The position numbers and the translations under genes were made by a program. Below the pieces are notes generated by a model. That model saw only the letters and a program-made list of their open reading frames with translations, was not told where the DNA came from and ran no database searches. Below are positions 22,628-29,968 of a DNA stretch of 44,274 bases, piece by piece. The stretch is from JAGLWW01 sp964640225 (GTDB taxonomy: Archaea > Aenigmatarchaeota > Aenigmatarchaeia > PWEA01 > JAGHBM01), in the NCBI GenBank assembly GCA_964640225.1, contig CAZXFI010000009.1, positions 1-44,274 of the forward strand, read 5' to 3'. Numbering within the stretch: the stretch's first letter is position 1; each line of letters opens with the position of its first letter.

Positions 22628-24016
22628 TCACTCTTCCTTTATTTTCAAAGAATTGGAAAAGTACTCGTTTTTAACGTTTTTTATTTTTGCCTTCAAAACC
22701 GCTTTCGGAAGCTTCAGGTAACCGACCGTTCCTATCAGGGTCCTGAACCTGTAGGAAAGTATTATATTCTCGTTTTTATCCAGGTTTTTGAATTCCCACT
22801 TGAGCTTTATGTTGTCGTCTTCGCGCTTTATCTTAGGCTTTACCGTCTTAAAGTCCTTTATCAGCTGCACCACCGGCGGTATGCAGTCCTCAACAACCAC
22901 ATCCTTCATTTGTTTCCCCCCGCTTTTAACTTCCAGGGCCACCATAACTTCCCTCTTGTCGTCGTCAAGTATTTTGGTTTGTATGGAATGTTTCCTTACT
23001 GAAGGCCTCTTTATCTGCCTTAAAGCCATGTAAAGCCCGTATATTATAACCAGAGCCACTATGGCAAAGGGCCAATAGTGTATGTCGTATTTTATGGTCT
23101 TGGTCTCTTCAGGCTTAAGCGTAACTTCCCAGACATATAATACTTTCACGCCCATGTCGTTTATTTCAGGCATCTCTGAAAAGAAAGTGAACCAGTCCCA
23201 TGGTTTTGAAATTACCATCTCAACCTGTTCGGTTTTTTCAATATTACCCACATTGTTCAAATAAAAACTGCCCGATTCCTGAAGAACCATCCATGATTTG
23301 TCGTAAGTTTTTTCTATTTTCCCTATTTCCTTTATTTCAACAACCCTCTTTCTTGAGTCCATTTTTTGGCTAAATTTGAGAAGTGTGACATCTACGGAAT
23401 ATTTCCCGGGGTCGGGATGAATAGAAGTATCAAAAGTCTCCTTGAAAGTTCTTCCCTCGGCTACGTTTAAGGAAAATTCTTCCTCTCTTACAACTTCGTA
23501 GCCGTCTCCCTGAAACTTTACGTACAGCTTCAGCTCATCCAAGTCGGAAGTACCGGTGTTAACAACTTTTCCGGTAACTTCTATTTTTTCGCCGGGAGAA
23601 AAGCTGTCCTTGTTTATGCCGAATTCTGTTATGTCGGCTTCTGTTTTGTCCTCAATAATAAGATTGTAGTCCTTTATGGAATAGAAGGAATCGTTCTCAA
23701 TCATATAAACCATTATAGGAAAACCGTAAGTTCCTGCCTTGGTATTTTCGGGCGGATTTATTGAAAAATTTATCTCTCCTGCGCCTTTTCTTGTGGTTAT
23801 AAATGGATTATCAAAAACAACCCATCCCCTGTACCGGCCCAGGGCGGTTGCGCCGTAAAAGCCGTCTTCATTGGTTTTTATCTCCAGGGTGTAACGGCCC
23901 GGCGCCAGGTAAAAGTCATCTGTAACAAGGCTCAGGTCTATATCTCCCAAAGCTTGAGAGGTAACCAAAGGAAATACTATTAACAGGCTTAAGAATAGAA
24001 TCGGTTTTTTATGCAC
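22628..24016 (-). CDS. Membrane-anchored surface protein with Ig-like domains
   Basis: About 462 residues: a signal peptide (PILFLSLLIVFPLVTSQA), extracellular beta-rich domains with Ig-like/CARDB-type motifs (VVNTGTSDLDEL; GNIEKTEQVEMVI), and one transmembrane segment (WPFAIVALVIIYGLYMAL, about residue 320). A ~120-residue domain then ends in NLDKNENIILSYRFRTLIG, also beta-rich. The frame extends to a TTG at 24049, but the GTG at 24016 (or 24022) behind GGTG matches the signal peptide better. A TATA-like TTTTATATTT lies at ~24052-24060. Function unknown; surface-layer or adhesion role inferred. Confidence 0.7.
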   Translation of the reverse strand: MHKKPILFLSLLIVFPLVTSQALGDIDLSLVTDDFYLAPGRYTLEIKTNEDGFYGATALGRYRGWVVFDNPFITTRKGAGEINFSINPPENTKAGTYGFPIMVYMIENDSFYSIKDYNLIIEDKTEADITEFGINKDSFSPGEKIEVTGKVVNTGTSDLDELKLYVKFQGDGYEVVREEEFSLNVAEGRTFKETFDTSIHPDPGKYSVDVTLLKFSQKMDSRKRVVEIKEIGKIEKTYDKSWMVLQESGSFYLNNVGNIEKTEQVEMVISKPWDWFTFFSEMPEINDMGVKVLYVWEVTLKPEETKTIKYDIHYWPFAIVALVIIYGLYMALRQIKRPSVRKHSIQTKILDDDKREVMVALEVKSGGKQMKDVVVEDCIPPVVQLIKDFKTVKPKIKREDDNIKLKWEFKNLDKNENIILSYRFRTLIGTVGYLKLPKAVLKAKIKNVKNEYFSNSLKIKEE

Positions 24017-24061
24017 CCTCACACCCAAATAAAGTTTGATTTCGGGCAAATATAAAATTAA

Positions 24062-24256
24062 CTATTTTTTGAATTTAACCATATAGTCTATCAAATCAAC
24101 GTTTGTGATGAAAAGGCTTCTGCAGCAGTATCTCTTAAGCCCGAGCTTGTCCAGGACTTTTTTAGAATCCTTGCCCTTTTCAACCTCTCTCTTGTACTCT
24201 TCCCAGAGATGGGCCACAGGCTTTCCGCAGGTTATGCATCTTACAGGTATTATCAT
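24062..24256 (-). CDS. rpoN: RNA polymerase subunit N (RpoN/RPB10)
   Basis: A 64-residue RPB10 homologue: MIIPVRCITCGKPVAHLW, then LGLKRYCCRSLF. The CxxC and CC zinc ligands are in place and the length is typical. The start is set by the conserved MIIPVRC and the Shine-Dalgarno AGAGGTGAT. It follows uS9, the standard archaeal gene order; rpoK, often next, is missing here. Confidence 0.96.
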   Translation of the reverse strand: MIIPVRCITCGKPVAHLWEEYKREVEKGKDSKKVLDKLGLKRYCCRSLFITNVDLIDYMVKFKK

Positions 24257-24260
24257 CATA

Positions 24261-24668
24261 TCACCTCTTTGACCTCTGTTTATGTCTCCTTGGTCCTGTA
24301 GAAGACCTTGAAGGTTTATGTGGTTCTGTCCTTCTGGAGTCTTTAACCATAAGGTGCCTGTCATAATCTTCAAAAATCTGCTTGTATTTCTTTCCGCCAA
24401 ATTCCACGAGTCCCAGAGTTATTGCCTGTCTTACCGCCTCCGCTTGTCCTACCACGCCGCCTCCGCTTACCATTACTCTAATATCCACCTTGCTTGAAAG
24501 GTCTCCTGCAATTATAAGCGGCTCCTTCATCATAAGCCTTATCATCTCGGGATTTATATTTTCTATAGGAATGTTGTTTATGCTTACATTTCCCCTACCT
24601 TTCTTCACGAAAGCCTTTGCCACTGCCTTTTTTCTCTTGCCTATGAATGTTTCCTTTTTCTTTGTCAT
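24261..24668 (-). CDS. rps9: Ribosomal protein uS9
   Basis: A 135-residue small-subunit protein with GKRKKAVAKAFVKKGRG at the N-terminus and GGGVVGQAEAVRQAITLGL in the centre. The C-terminal RSSTGPRRHKQRSKR ends in the Arg that reaches the P-site tRNA. Overlaps uL13 by ATGA and is followed at 4 nt by rpoN. Confidence 0.97.
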   Translation of the reverse strand: MTKKKETFIGKRKKAVAKAFVKKGRGNVSINNIPIENINPEMIRLMMKEPLIIAGDLSSKVDIRVMVSGGGVVGQAEAVRQAITLGLVEFGGKKYKQIFEDYDRHLMVKDSRRTEPHKPSRSSTGPRRHKQRSKR

Positions 24669-25081
24669 TTCAAACCCCTTAATTTTTTTGACACTTCACC
24701 AAGAGTGACGAATTTGCAGTCTATTTTATTTTTTGTCTTGGCTATTTTTTCTCCCTTCAGGTTATCTGGATTTTTTGTGTAAACAGTAAGCCTTTTAAGG
24801 GCTTCCCTGCCCCTAGGTTTCTTCCGCGGAATCATGCCCCTAACAGACCTTTTTAAAATAGCGTTTGGCATTTTGGGATAATATGGCCCGTGATGCGGGT
24901 CCCCCCTGTTTTTTTTGATTATAAAATTGTACATTATGTTTTCAGGGTCACCGGTGACTACTACCTTTTCCGCGTTTAAAACAGTTATTTTATCTCCGCT
25001 GAGCAGACACTTGGCTATTCTGGAAGATAATCTTCCTAAAATCTGGTCCGAAGCGTCTATTATTCTTTCCAAAATGTTCAC
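24665..25081 (-). CDS. rpl13: Ribosomal protein uL13
   Basis: A 138-residue large-subunit protein: IIDASDQILGRLSSRIAKCLLSG, then HHGPYYPKMPNAILKRSVRGMIPRK, the family core. Overlaps eL18 and uS9 by 4 nt each in the conserved eL18-uL13-uS9-rpoN order. Confidence 0.96.
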   Translation of the reverse strand: MNILERIIDASDQILGRLSSRIAKCLLSGDKITVLNAEKVVVTGDPENIMYNFIIKKNRGDPHHGPYYPKMPNAILKRSVRGMIPRKKPRGREALKRLTVYTKNPDNLKGEKIAKTKNKIDCKFVTLGEVSKKLRGLK

Positions 25082-25419
25082 CCTAAAATTTTTATTTTGC
25101 TTCCCTTTGGGTTGTTTTTTACTAGGTCTTCTATCAACACAATATTTCCACCAGCTTTTTTTATCTTTTCCTCCGCCTCTTTGGAGAAGGAAAAAGCACT
25201 GACTATAACTTTTTTATTAAGATTCCCGTAGCCCAGAATTTTACCCGGAACCAACAGGGTATCGCCTGCCTTGGCATGCCTGTTTATTCTGGACAGATTG
25301 ACCGCCGCCATATTTCTTTTAGGCTTGGATAGCCTCCTGGCTAGGTCTTTCCATATATTCTCTTCTTTCTCTGAAAGCTCGTCCAAAAGCTTTCTTAATC
25401 TTGGGTTTGTTTTTCTCAT
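25078..25419 (-). CDS. rpl18e: Ribosomal protein eL18
   Basis: A 113-residue protein: MRKTNPRLRKLLDELS at the start, NLSRINRHAKAGDTLLVPGKILG in the middle and GGNIVLIEDLV near the end. The ATG at 25419 with GTGAT Shine-Dalgarno and the conserved N-terminus are preferred over the in-frame ATG at 25464. The first protein gene after tRNA-Leu, with which it likely shares a transcript. Confidence 0.94.
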   Translation of the reverse strand: MRKTNPRLRKLLDELSEKEENIWKDLARRLSKPKRNMAAVNLSRINRHAKAGDTLLVPGKILGYGNLNKKVIVSAFSFSKEAEEKIKKAGGNIVLIEDLVKNNPKGSKIKILG

Positions 25420-25502
25420 TTTTATCACTTCTTTTTCAAAAGGCCTTTGGTGCGGGCGCGCCATTTGCCTTTGTATCTGAAGTCTTTATTTTTTAAGCCA
25501 AA

Positions 25503-25718
25503 TGGTGCGGGGGATGAGATTCGAACTCACGAAGGCACTAAGCCACTAGGTATCTCCCTGACTTAGTCCTGAACTTAGCCATCCTAAGCTTGACCACTAC
25601 AAATTCTAGCCCCTTTGACCGCTTGACGCTTTGCGTTAAGCACAAAACGCCAGTTTTGACCGCTTGACGCTTTACGTTAAGCACAAAACGCCAGTTTTGA
25701 CCGCTTGGGTACCCCCGC
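25503..25718 (-). tRNA. tRNA-Leu (probably CAG) with several insertions
   Basis: Acceptor GCGGGGG pairs with CCCCCGC; A73 and CCA are encoded. The T-arm GTGAG-TTCGAAT-CTCAT is uninterrupted and the variable arm TGGC/TGCC is class II. The D-loop carries two tandem 41-nt units (25625-25706). In the anticodon arm, removing 31 nt at 30/31 (25575-25605) and 16 nt at 37/38 (25552-25567) gives a perfect CTAGG/CCTAG stem with loop TTCAGGA, hence CAG. A CAA anticodon (TCAAG) is an alternative with a poorer loop. Its 5' end directly abuts the rpoD stop. Confidence 0.82.
25614..25706 (-). repeat. Tandem duplication inside tRNA-Leu D-loop
   Basis: The exon segment AAGCGGTCAAA occurs three times, separated by two 30-nt elements (ACTGGCGTTT...GCGTC) that differ by one T/C. 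The unit is 41 nt. Removing either pairing of element plus flank leaves the same mature D-loop. Best read as an intron duplicated together with its flanking exon. Confidence 0.85.
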
Positions 25719-26324
25719 TTACAAAAGACTTGCCAATTCTTTTGCCTTGTTTTCAAGTATTTCCGTGGCCTTTACCACTATGTCTTTCGGTTTCAATCCT
25801 GAAACGCTTTCAACGGTGAATATGAATTTTCCGTCCTCCTTGTCATAGTTGTAGTGGGAAATTGAAGCTTTCCATTTCACATGCTCCTTTCCGGTGCCCA
25901 GCACAGCCGTGGCTTCAAATCCGATTCTCTGTTTTTCACCGAGCTTCGCTATGGGAATGGTGTCATATAGCGGTTTTATTTCAGGATTAGTGCTTTTCAA
26001 GTCACCGCTGTAAACAGTACAAGGTCCAGTTTTTTCCAGTACCAAAACAACTTCGCAATTTATACATCCCTCTCCGTCGCAGTTGCAATCCTCTTTCTTT
26101 TTTATTATGCCTGGCTGGAATTTTATGGGAATAAGCCCGAGCCTGTGAGATATGACCTCATCAAACAGCGGTGAATCATTTATCCTGAAATTAACGTCTT
26201 CTATCGCAAGCGTGGGCACTTCCATCATCATAACCCTCCTAAGGGCGTTCGCAAAGGCCACGCTTACCTTATCAACTTCAAATTTTATTTCTTCTTTGTT
26301 TTTATCAAGGATTTTTACCTTCAT
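25719..26324 (-). CDS. rpoD: RNA polymerase subunit D (RpoD/RPB3)
   Basis: A 201-residue RPB3/alpha-like assembly subunit. FANALRRVMMMEVPTLAIEDV is the dimerisation signature, and DEVISHRLGLIPIKF follows. A compact four-Cys insert, CNCDGEGCINC (about residues 93-103), occupies the place of the Fe-S-cluster domain found in some archaeal RpoD. It has one 4-Cys set only, so one cluster or a zinc ion is possible. Its ATG abuts the uS11 stop and its stop abuts tRNA-Leu with no spacer. Confidence 0.95.
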   Translation of the reverse strand: MKVKILDKNKEEIKFEVDKVSVAFANALRRVMMMEVPTLAIEDVNFRINDSPLFDEVISHRLGLIPIKFQPGIIKKKEDCNCDGEGCINCEVVLVLEKTGPCTVYSGDLKSTNPEIKPLYDTIPIAKLGEKQRIGFEATAVLGTGKEHVKWKASISHYNYDKEDGKFIFTVESVSGLKPKDIVVKATEILENKAKELASLL

Positions 26325-26711
26325 TTACAATCTCCTCCCTCTCCTGCCGCCTTTTTTTCTCGTGCTGTCGTGAGGCAGGGGAGTTACATCTTCTATATTC
26401 GTTATCCTGAAACCGGCCCTGACCAGTGCCCTTATGGCCGGTTGCGCCCCCTTGTCCGGGTTTTTTGCCTTGTGCCCGCCAGGGGCCCTTACCTTGACGT
26501 CCAGCCTTGTTATGCCCTTGTTCTTTGCCTCCTCCGCCGCCCTTTTTGCCGCAATCATTGCGGGGAATGGATTACCTTTCTGCCTGTCGTTTTTTGTAAC
26601 CATCCCGCCCGAAACCCTTGCTATAGTTTCGGCGCCCGTTATATCCGTTATGTGAATAATTGTATTGTTTTTGGACGAATATATATAGACTATCCCAGTT
26701 TTTTCACTCAT
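26325..26711 (-). CDS. rps11: Ribosomal protein uS11
   Basis: A 128-residue small-subunit protein: VYIYSSKNNTIIHITDITGAE, then VKVRAPGGHKAKNPDKGAQ and the C-terminal DVTPLPHDSTRKKGGRRGRR. The ATG at 26711 with Shine-Dalgarno GGTGT, overlapping the uS4 stop by 8 nt, is preferred to the GTG at 26720. Confidence 0.97.
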   Translation of the reverse strand: MSEKTGIVYIYSSKNNTIIHITDITGAETIARVSGGMVTKNDRQKGNPFPAMIAAKRAAEEAKNKGITRLDVKVRAPGGHKAKNPDKGAQPAIRALVRAGFRITNIEDVTPLPHDSTRKKGGRRGRRL

Positions 26712-27177
26712 TCTTGACACCTATAAGTTTTATATTTTTTTCAAATTCCTTCGGGACAAGAAAAGACGGCCATTTTATTTTTACCTTATCCACGCAGACA
26801 TGACCGTGAACGATGAACTGTCTTGCCTGCTTGGGTGTTTTGGCAAGGCCTTTCTTGAAAACAACAGTCTGGAGCCTTCTTTCAAGTATGTTCTCAAGGT
26901 TTAGGTCAAGCACGTCGTCAAGCGAGGCGTTTTTTTCAACCAAACCCAGCTTGTTGAGCTTTTCTATCAGCTCCTTTTTTTGTTTTTCATCCCTGCTGGC
27001 TGCAAGGTTTCTTGCATGCCTTCTGAAACTTCTGAGTATGCTCTCGGTTCTGTATATTTCGTTTTTTCTTCGGAGTCCGTATCTTTTTGAAATCTCCAGT
27101 TCCTCGGTAATCCTTTTTTGGTCCCAAGGCCTGAGAGGCTTTTCGTACTTTTTTCTTTGTTTTCTTGGGTCGCCCAT
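26704..27177 (-). CDS. rps4: Ribosomal protein uS4
   Basis: A 157-residue protein, starting MGDPRKQRKKYEKPLRPWD, with the S4 RNA-binding domain ERRLQTVVFKKGLAKTPKQARQFIVHGHVCVD. Early 16S rRNA-binding assembly protein. It sits in the conserved uS13-uS4-uS11-rpoD order. Confidence 0.97.
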   Translation of the reverse strand: MGDPRKQRKKYEKPLRPWDQKRITEELEISKRYGLRRKNEIYRTESILRSFRRHARNLAASRDEKQKKELIEKLNKLGLVEKNASLDDVLDLNLENILERRLQTVVFKKGLAKTPKQARQFIVHGHVCVDKVKIKWPSFLVPKEFEKNIKLIGVKNE

Positions 27178-27185
27178 TAAATCAC

Positions 27186-27731
27186 CTATTTTCTACCTGG
27201 CTGCTGTTTTTTCTTTGATACGCCAACACTCTTCTGTTTTCTGAAGCTTGACCTGGTTCTCTGGCCCCTTACAGGAAGACCGCTTCTGTGCCTCATACCC
27301 CTATAAGAGCCAAGTTTTTTCATATCGCCTATAACGTTCCTTGTCTTTATCTGAAGCTCGGCTCCTGTAAAATGAAAATCTTTTCCGGTTTGCGGGTCAT
27401 TTCTAAAATTCAGTATGTGAGAAGGTATTTCAAATTTGGTGGGGTTGGTTATTACCTCTTCCAGGCTCTTTATTTCCTTTTCGGTAAGTTTTCCTGTGAG
27501 CTTACCAGGGTCAACACAAGCCTTTTCGCAGAAAATTTTTGCCACCATGAAGCTTATCCCCTTTATCTTTCTTAAAGAGTTTTTTATCTTCTTTTTTCCG
27601 TCAAGGTCCGTTGAGAGAACCCTGACTATTTCCAAGACCTGCTCCTTTTCTTCAGTTTTTTTATCCTTTTTCGGGACGTCCTTGGGAACGTTCTGAGGAC
27701 TCTTGTCTTTCTTTGTTTTTTCTTCAGGCAT
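27186..27731 (-). CDS. rps13: Ribosomal protein uS13 with Lys-rich N-terminal extension
   Basis: A 181-residue protein. The core from VRVLSTDLDGKKKIKNSLRK through GSYRGMRHRSGLPVRGQRTRS matches archaeal uS13. About 30 residues of charged, low-complexity sequence (KKDKSPQNVPKDVPKKDKK) precede it. The ATG at 27731 has Shine-Dalgarno GGTGA. The gene heads the uS13-uS4-uS11-rpoD operon, 46 nt after tRNA-Ser(TGA). Confidence 0.95.
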   Translation of the reverse strand: MPEEKTKKDKSPQNVPKDVPKKDKKTEEKEQVLEIVRVLSTDLDGKKKIKNSLRKIKGISFMVAKIFCEKACVDPGKLTGKLTEKEIKSLEEVITNPTKFEIPSHILNFRNDPQTGKDFHFTGAELQIKTRNVIGDMKKLGSYRGMRHRSGLPVRGQRTRSSFRKQKSVGVSKKKQQPGRK

Positions 27732-27777
27732 TTTTTCACCGGTTTTAGTTTTCTTTTTCTTGAATATGAAAGCCTAA

Positions 27778-28080
27778 TGGCGCTGGGGGAGGGATTCTCA
27801 TTCCCCGCTTGGAAAATGCAAAGCATTTCCAAGTTTTGGGGTTTACAAAGACCTTTTTTACAAAAGGGATTTGCTTTTGAACCCCCGCTCCATTCAAATG
27901 ACAAGGTCGTAACCGGAGTCAACTTTCGTGGAACTGGATATCTTAGCCATCCATCATCATATCCGCCATAGTCAGATTCAAGCCATTAGATCATTCCCGG
28001 ATTGATGGACAATACCAGGTACTCAAGTCTCGCCGCTGTAAAGAACTCCAGCGCCTTTAGCCTGGCTCGGCCACCCCAGC
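27778..28080 (-). tRNA. tRNA-Ser(TGA), 303 nt, multiple introns
   Basis: Acceptor GCTGGGG pairs with CCCCAGC, with G73 and encoded CCA. D-arm GCC/GGC is typical of class II. A perfect anticodon arm CTGGA-CTTGAGA-TCCAG with anticodon TGA (28025-28023) appears after removing 19 nt at 30/31 (28029-28047) and 82 nt at 37/38 (27940-28021). The variable arm TCCA/TGGA seems to hold a further ~30-nt insertion. T-stem GGGGG/CCCTC is split by an 81-nt intron at 59/60 (27795-27875). Identity is firm, but joints other than the T-loop are inferred. Confidence 0.8.
27795..27875 (-). other. T-loop intron (59/60) of tRNA-Ser(TGA), family A
   Basis: Nearly identical to the tRNA-Asp intron over most of its length. 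UGAG pairs with exon UUCA leaving bulge AAU, with CAAA/TTTG plus CCTTTT/AAAAGG, CCCC/GGGG and the GGAAATGC hairpin. Confidence 0.8.
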
Positions 28081-28128
28081 ATCGGGTATGTTTGTATTTA
28101 GGCTATATTCTTATTTATGATTACTCTA

Positions 28129-28293
28129 TTAAAACTTTTCGGCATCCTCTATAAGCATGTCAGGTATGTCACCTTCCAGTATAGGAAACTTAAGCCTGCA
28201 TTTTTTGCAGACTATCTTGCCGTCACGAAGTTTTATTGAACTTTTGCATTTTGGACAGGCCAATATATCCAAAAGTTCCCTGCTCACTGTCAT
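28129..28293 (-). CDS. Trm112-like zinc-binding protein
   Basis: A 54-residue protein: MTVSRELLDILACPKCKSSIKL, then VCKKCRLKFPILEGDIPDMLIEDAE. The two CxxC pairs and the PILEGDIPxML motif define the Trm112p/UPF0434 family. Archaeal Trm112 activates several RNA and protein methyltransferases. The ATG at 28293 lies ~27 nt from a TATA-like TATTTAAAG (28319-28327), so it is likely leaderless; the longer frame to 28341 is rejected. Confidence 0.9.
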   Translation of the reverse strand: MTVSRELLDILACPKCKSSIKLRDGKIVCKKCRLKFPILEGDIPDMLIEDAEKF

Positions 28294-28328
28294 AGTAACA
28301 CTTAATTGAAGAGAAAGGTATTTAAAGT

Positions 28329-29279
28329 TTATTTCTTCCACATCCTTGGATACAAATTTATTTTCATTACTACCCTGTCGGTTTCAGCGGCTATGCCTCT
28401 TTTGGCTTTGCTTATTTCTTCCGAGTCCATAACCGAGCAACCAAGGGCCACGAGTTCTCCTTTTAAAGTGAAAATTCCAACAGTATCGTTTTTTTCTATA
28501 TTCTCGTCAAGCCTGCATATGCCCCCTACTGCAAGGGGGGCACCGTTGCATAGGGCGTTCACGGCGCTGTCCCTTACTGTGATTTTTTTAAGGTTTTTCA
28601 GCGAGGCCTCCACAGGATTAACTATTTCCCTTATTTTTTCGTCTCCGCTCTCTTTCCACGAGACATAGTAATCCTTCAGGTCCTGCAGCCTGATGCTCTC
28701 CTTCTCACCAAAAGGCCCCACTTTAATCCTTCTCAACTCCCTCATATGGGCTCCACCGCCAAGTTCCCTGCCTATATCGTGTATAAGCTTCCTTACGTAG
28801 GTTCCTTTCTGGCATTTTATGTCCAGAAGAACGTCCATGCCTTTCTTTTCCAGAATTTTTATTCCATAAACTTCCCTGATTCTTTTCCTTCTCCTCACGG
28901 CGCTCCTCTTCGGGGGTACCTGCTCTATTTTTCCCGTGAATTTTTCAACAACAGAGGCAAGTTTTTCCATACCAGCGTCGCTGTGCAGGTGCATGACAGC
29001 AACGTATTCCTTGTCAAGTCCCATCAAAGCGGGCATGACCTTGGTCGCCTTGTCCAGAGTAACCACCAAAACCCCGGTAACCTTGGGATCTAGGGTGCCG
29101 GAGTGGCCCACTTTTTTCACGTTCAGAATTTCCCGTACCCATGCGGCAACTTGGTGAGAAGTGGGGCCCGATGGCTTGTCAAGAATAACCACGCCGCGTT
29201 CAATCAGTTCTCCAACAGTTCTTGAGCCCGGATATTCCCCGAATTCGGGATTTGATATTTCCTCGGATTTGACAATCAT
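28329..29279 (-). CDS. cbf5: tRNA/rRNA pseudouridine synthase Cbf5
   Basis: A 316-residue catalytic subunit of H/ACA RNPs, also able to make pseudouridine 55 in tRNA. GVVILDKPSGPTSHQVAAWV and GHSGTLDPKVTGVLVV hold the catalytic Asp (about residue 64). KRSAVRRRKRIREVY and the YVRKLIHDIG motif follow, with a C-terminal PUA domain from ITVRDSAVNALCNGAPL. The last gene of the SecY/EMC3 segment. T-loop pseudouridylation is notable here because the T-loops of seven local tRNAs are interrupted in the gene. Confidence 0.95.
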   Translation of the reverse strand: MIVKSEEISNPEFGEYPGSRTVGELIERGVVILDKPSGPTSHQVAAWVREILNVKKVGHSGTLDPKVTGVLVVTLDKATKVMPALMGLDKEYVAVMHLHSDAGMEKLASVVEKFTGKIEQVPPKRSAVRRRKRIREVYGIKILEKKGMDVLLDIKCQKGTYVRKLIHDIGRELGGGAHMRELRRIKVGPFGEKESIRLQDLKDYYVSWKESGDEKIREIVNPVEASLKNLKKITVRDSAVNALCNGAPLAVGGICRLDENIEKNDTVGIFTLKGELVALGCSVMDSEEISKAKRGIAAETDRVVMKINLYPRMWKK

Positions 29280-29311
29280 AATAGGAAATAGATTCCCTCA
29301 GGTTTAAGTAC

Positions 29312-29938
29312 TTACTGCACGATTCCAAGAAGTTTTCTTATGGTGGTGGTTAAGGGTATGGAAACAAGTATGTACCACCCAAGCCAGCCTATATGGGAGC
29401 CCCAGATAGGAAGGCTGAATGGAAGTTCAACCACGATTCTCTTGAAGCTCACGACTTTTTTGTCTTCGTCAAGCTGCTTTAAGGCGAATTCGCTGTCCCC
29501 CATGGCCAATGTGCCTTCAATTTTCCGGCCTTCCACAAGCACGTCTTCCCCCGAAACCTGCAAACTTTTTTCAATCCCACCAAATTCCATCACGCCTTCC
29601 ATGGAGTCGTCCAGTTCCACAACCAGGTCCCCGTAGAGAGTGGGGAAGACGTAGACGAAAACAGGTATTATAATAAGGAAGGATATCATCATGGGCTTCA
29701 TGGTATTCTTCATTTTTTTGCTGTTAATCTCCAGCATTTTGCCCTGAAGTTTCATAAGCTCTTTCTGGTCCTTGTTTTTTTGCGCTTCTTTGAACTTGGA
29801 ATTCATCTCCTTAAGCTCTTCATTCATCCCCTTAAGCTCCTTTTGGTTTGTGAAAATCTTGTAAACCATGGACAGGGCAAACGATATGAGCAGGCTTATT
29901 AAAAAAACCGTTACCATCGGATTCAATATTTCAATCAT
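29312..29938 (-). CDS. EMC3/Oxa1-type membrane protein insertase (DUF106)
   Basis: A 208-residue protein with an N-terminal transmembrane helix (FLISLLISFALSMVYKIF), a charged cytoplasmic coiled coil (about residues 33-75) and two further transmembrane regions (MMISFLIIIPVFVYVF; HIGWLGWYILVSIPLTT). This is the DUF106 layout of archaeal Oxa1/EMC3-family insertases. It lies between secY and cbf5, a conserved archaeal position matching its role in membrane protein insertion. An extracytoplasmic acidic loop lies between helices 2 and 3. Confidence 0.9.
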   Translation of the reverse strand: MIEILNPMVTVFLISLLISFALSMVYKIFTNQKELKGMNEELKEMNSKFKEAQKNKDQKELMKLQGKMLEINSKKMKNTMKPMMISFLIIIPVFVYVFPTLYGDLVVELDDSMEGVMEFGGIEKSLQVSGEDVLVEGRKIEGTLAMGDSEFALKQLDEDKKVVSFKRIVVELPFSLPIWGSHIGWLGWYILVSIPLTTTIRKLLGIVQ

Positions 29939-29968
29939 AATAAAACCATGTTTTTATTTTTTAAAAAC

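Noticed and set aside
25440..25502. tRNA fragment (GCGCCCGCACCA) between tRNA-Leu and eL18
   Set aside because: Only an acceptor-like end is present without arms; it may be a decayed copy but cannot be supported.
25614..25706. Direct repeats resembling a mini CRISPR array
   Set aside because: Only two 41-nt units with 11-nt shared ends; they lie exactly in the D-loop of a tRNA-Leu gene and no cas gene is near.
5003..28080. tRNA genes being split or permuted rather than intron-containing
   Set aside because: In every case 5' and 3' halves are in normal order within one locus and close into a complete cloverleaf after removing internal segments.
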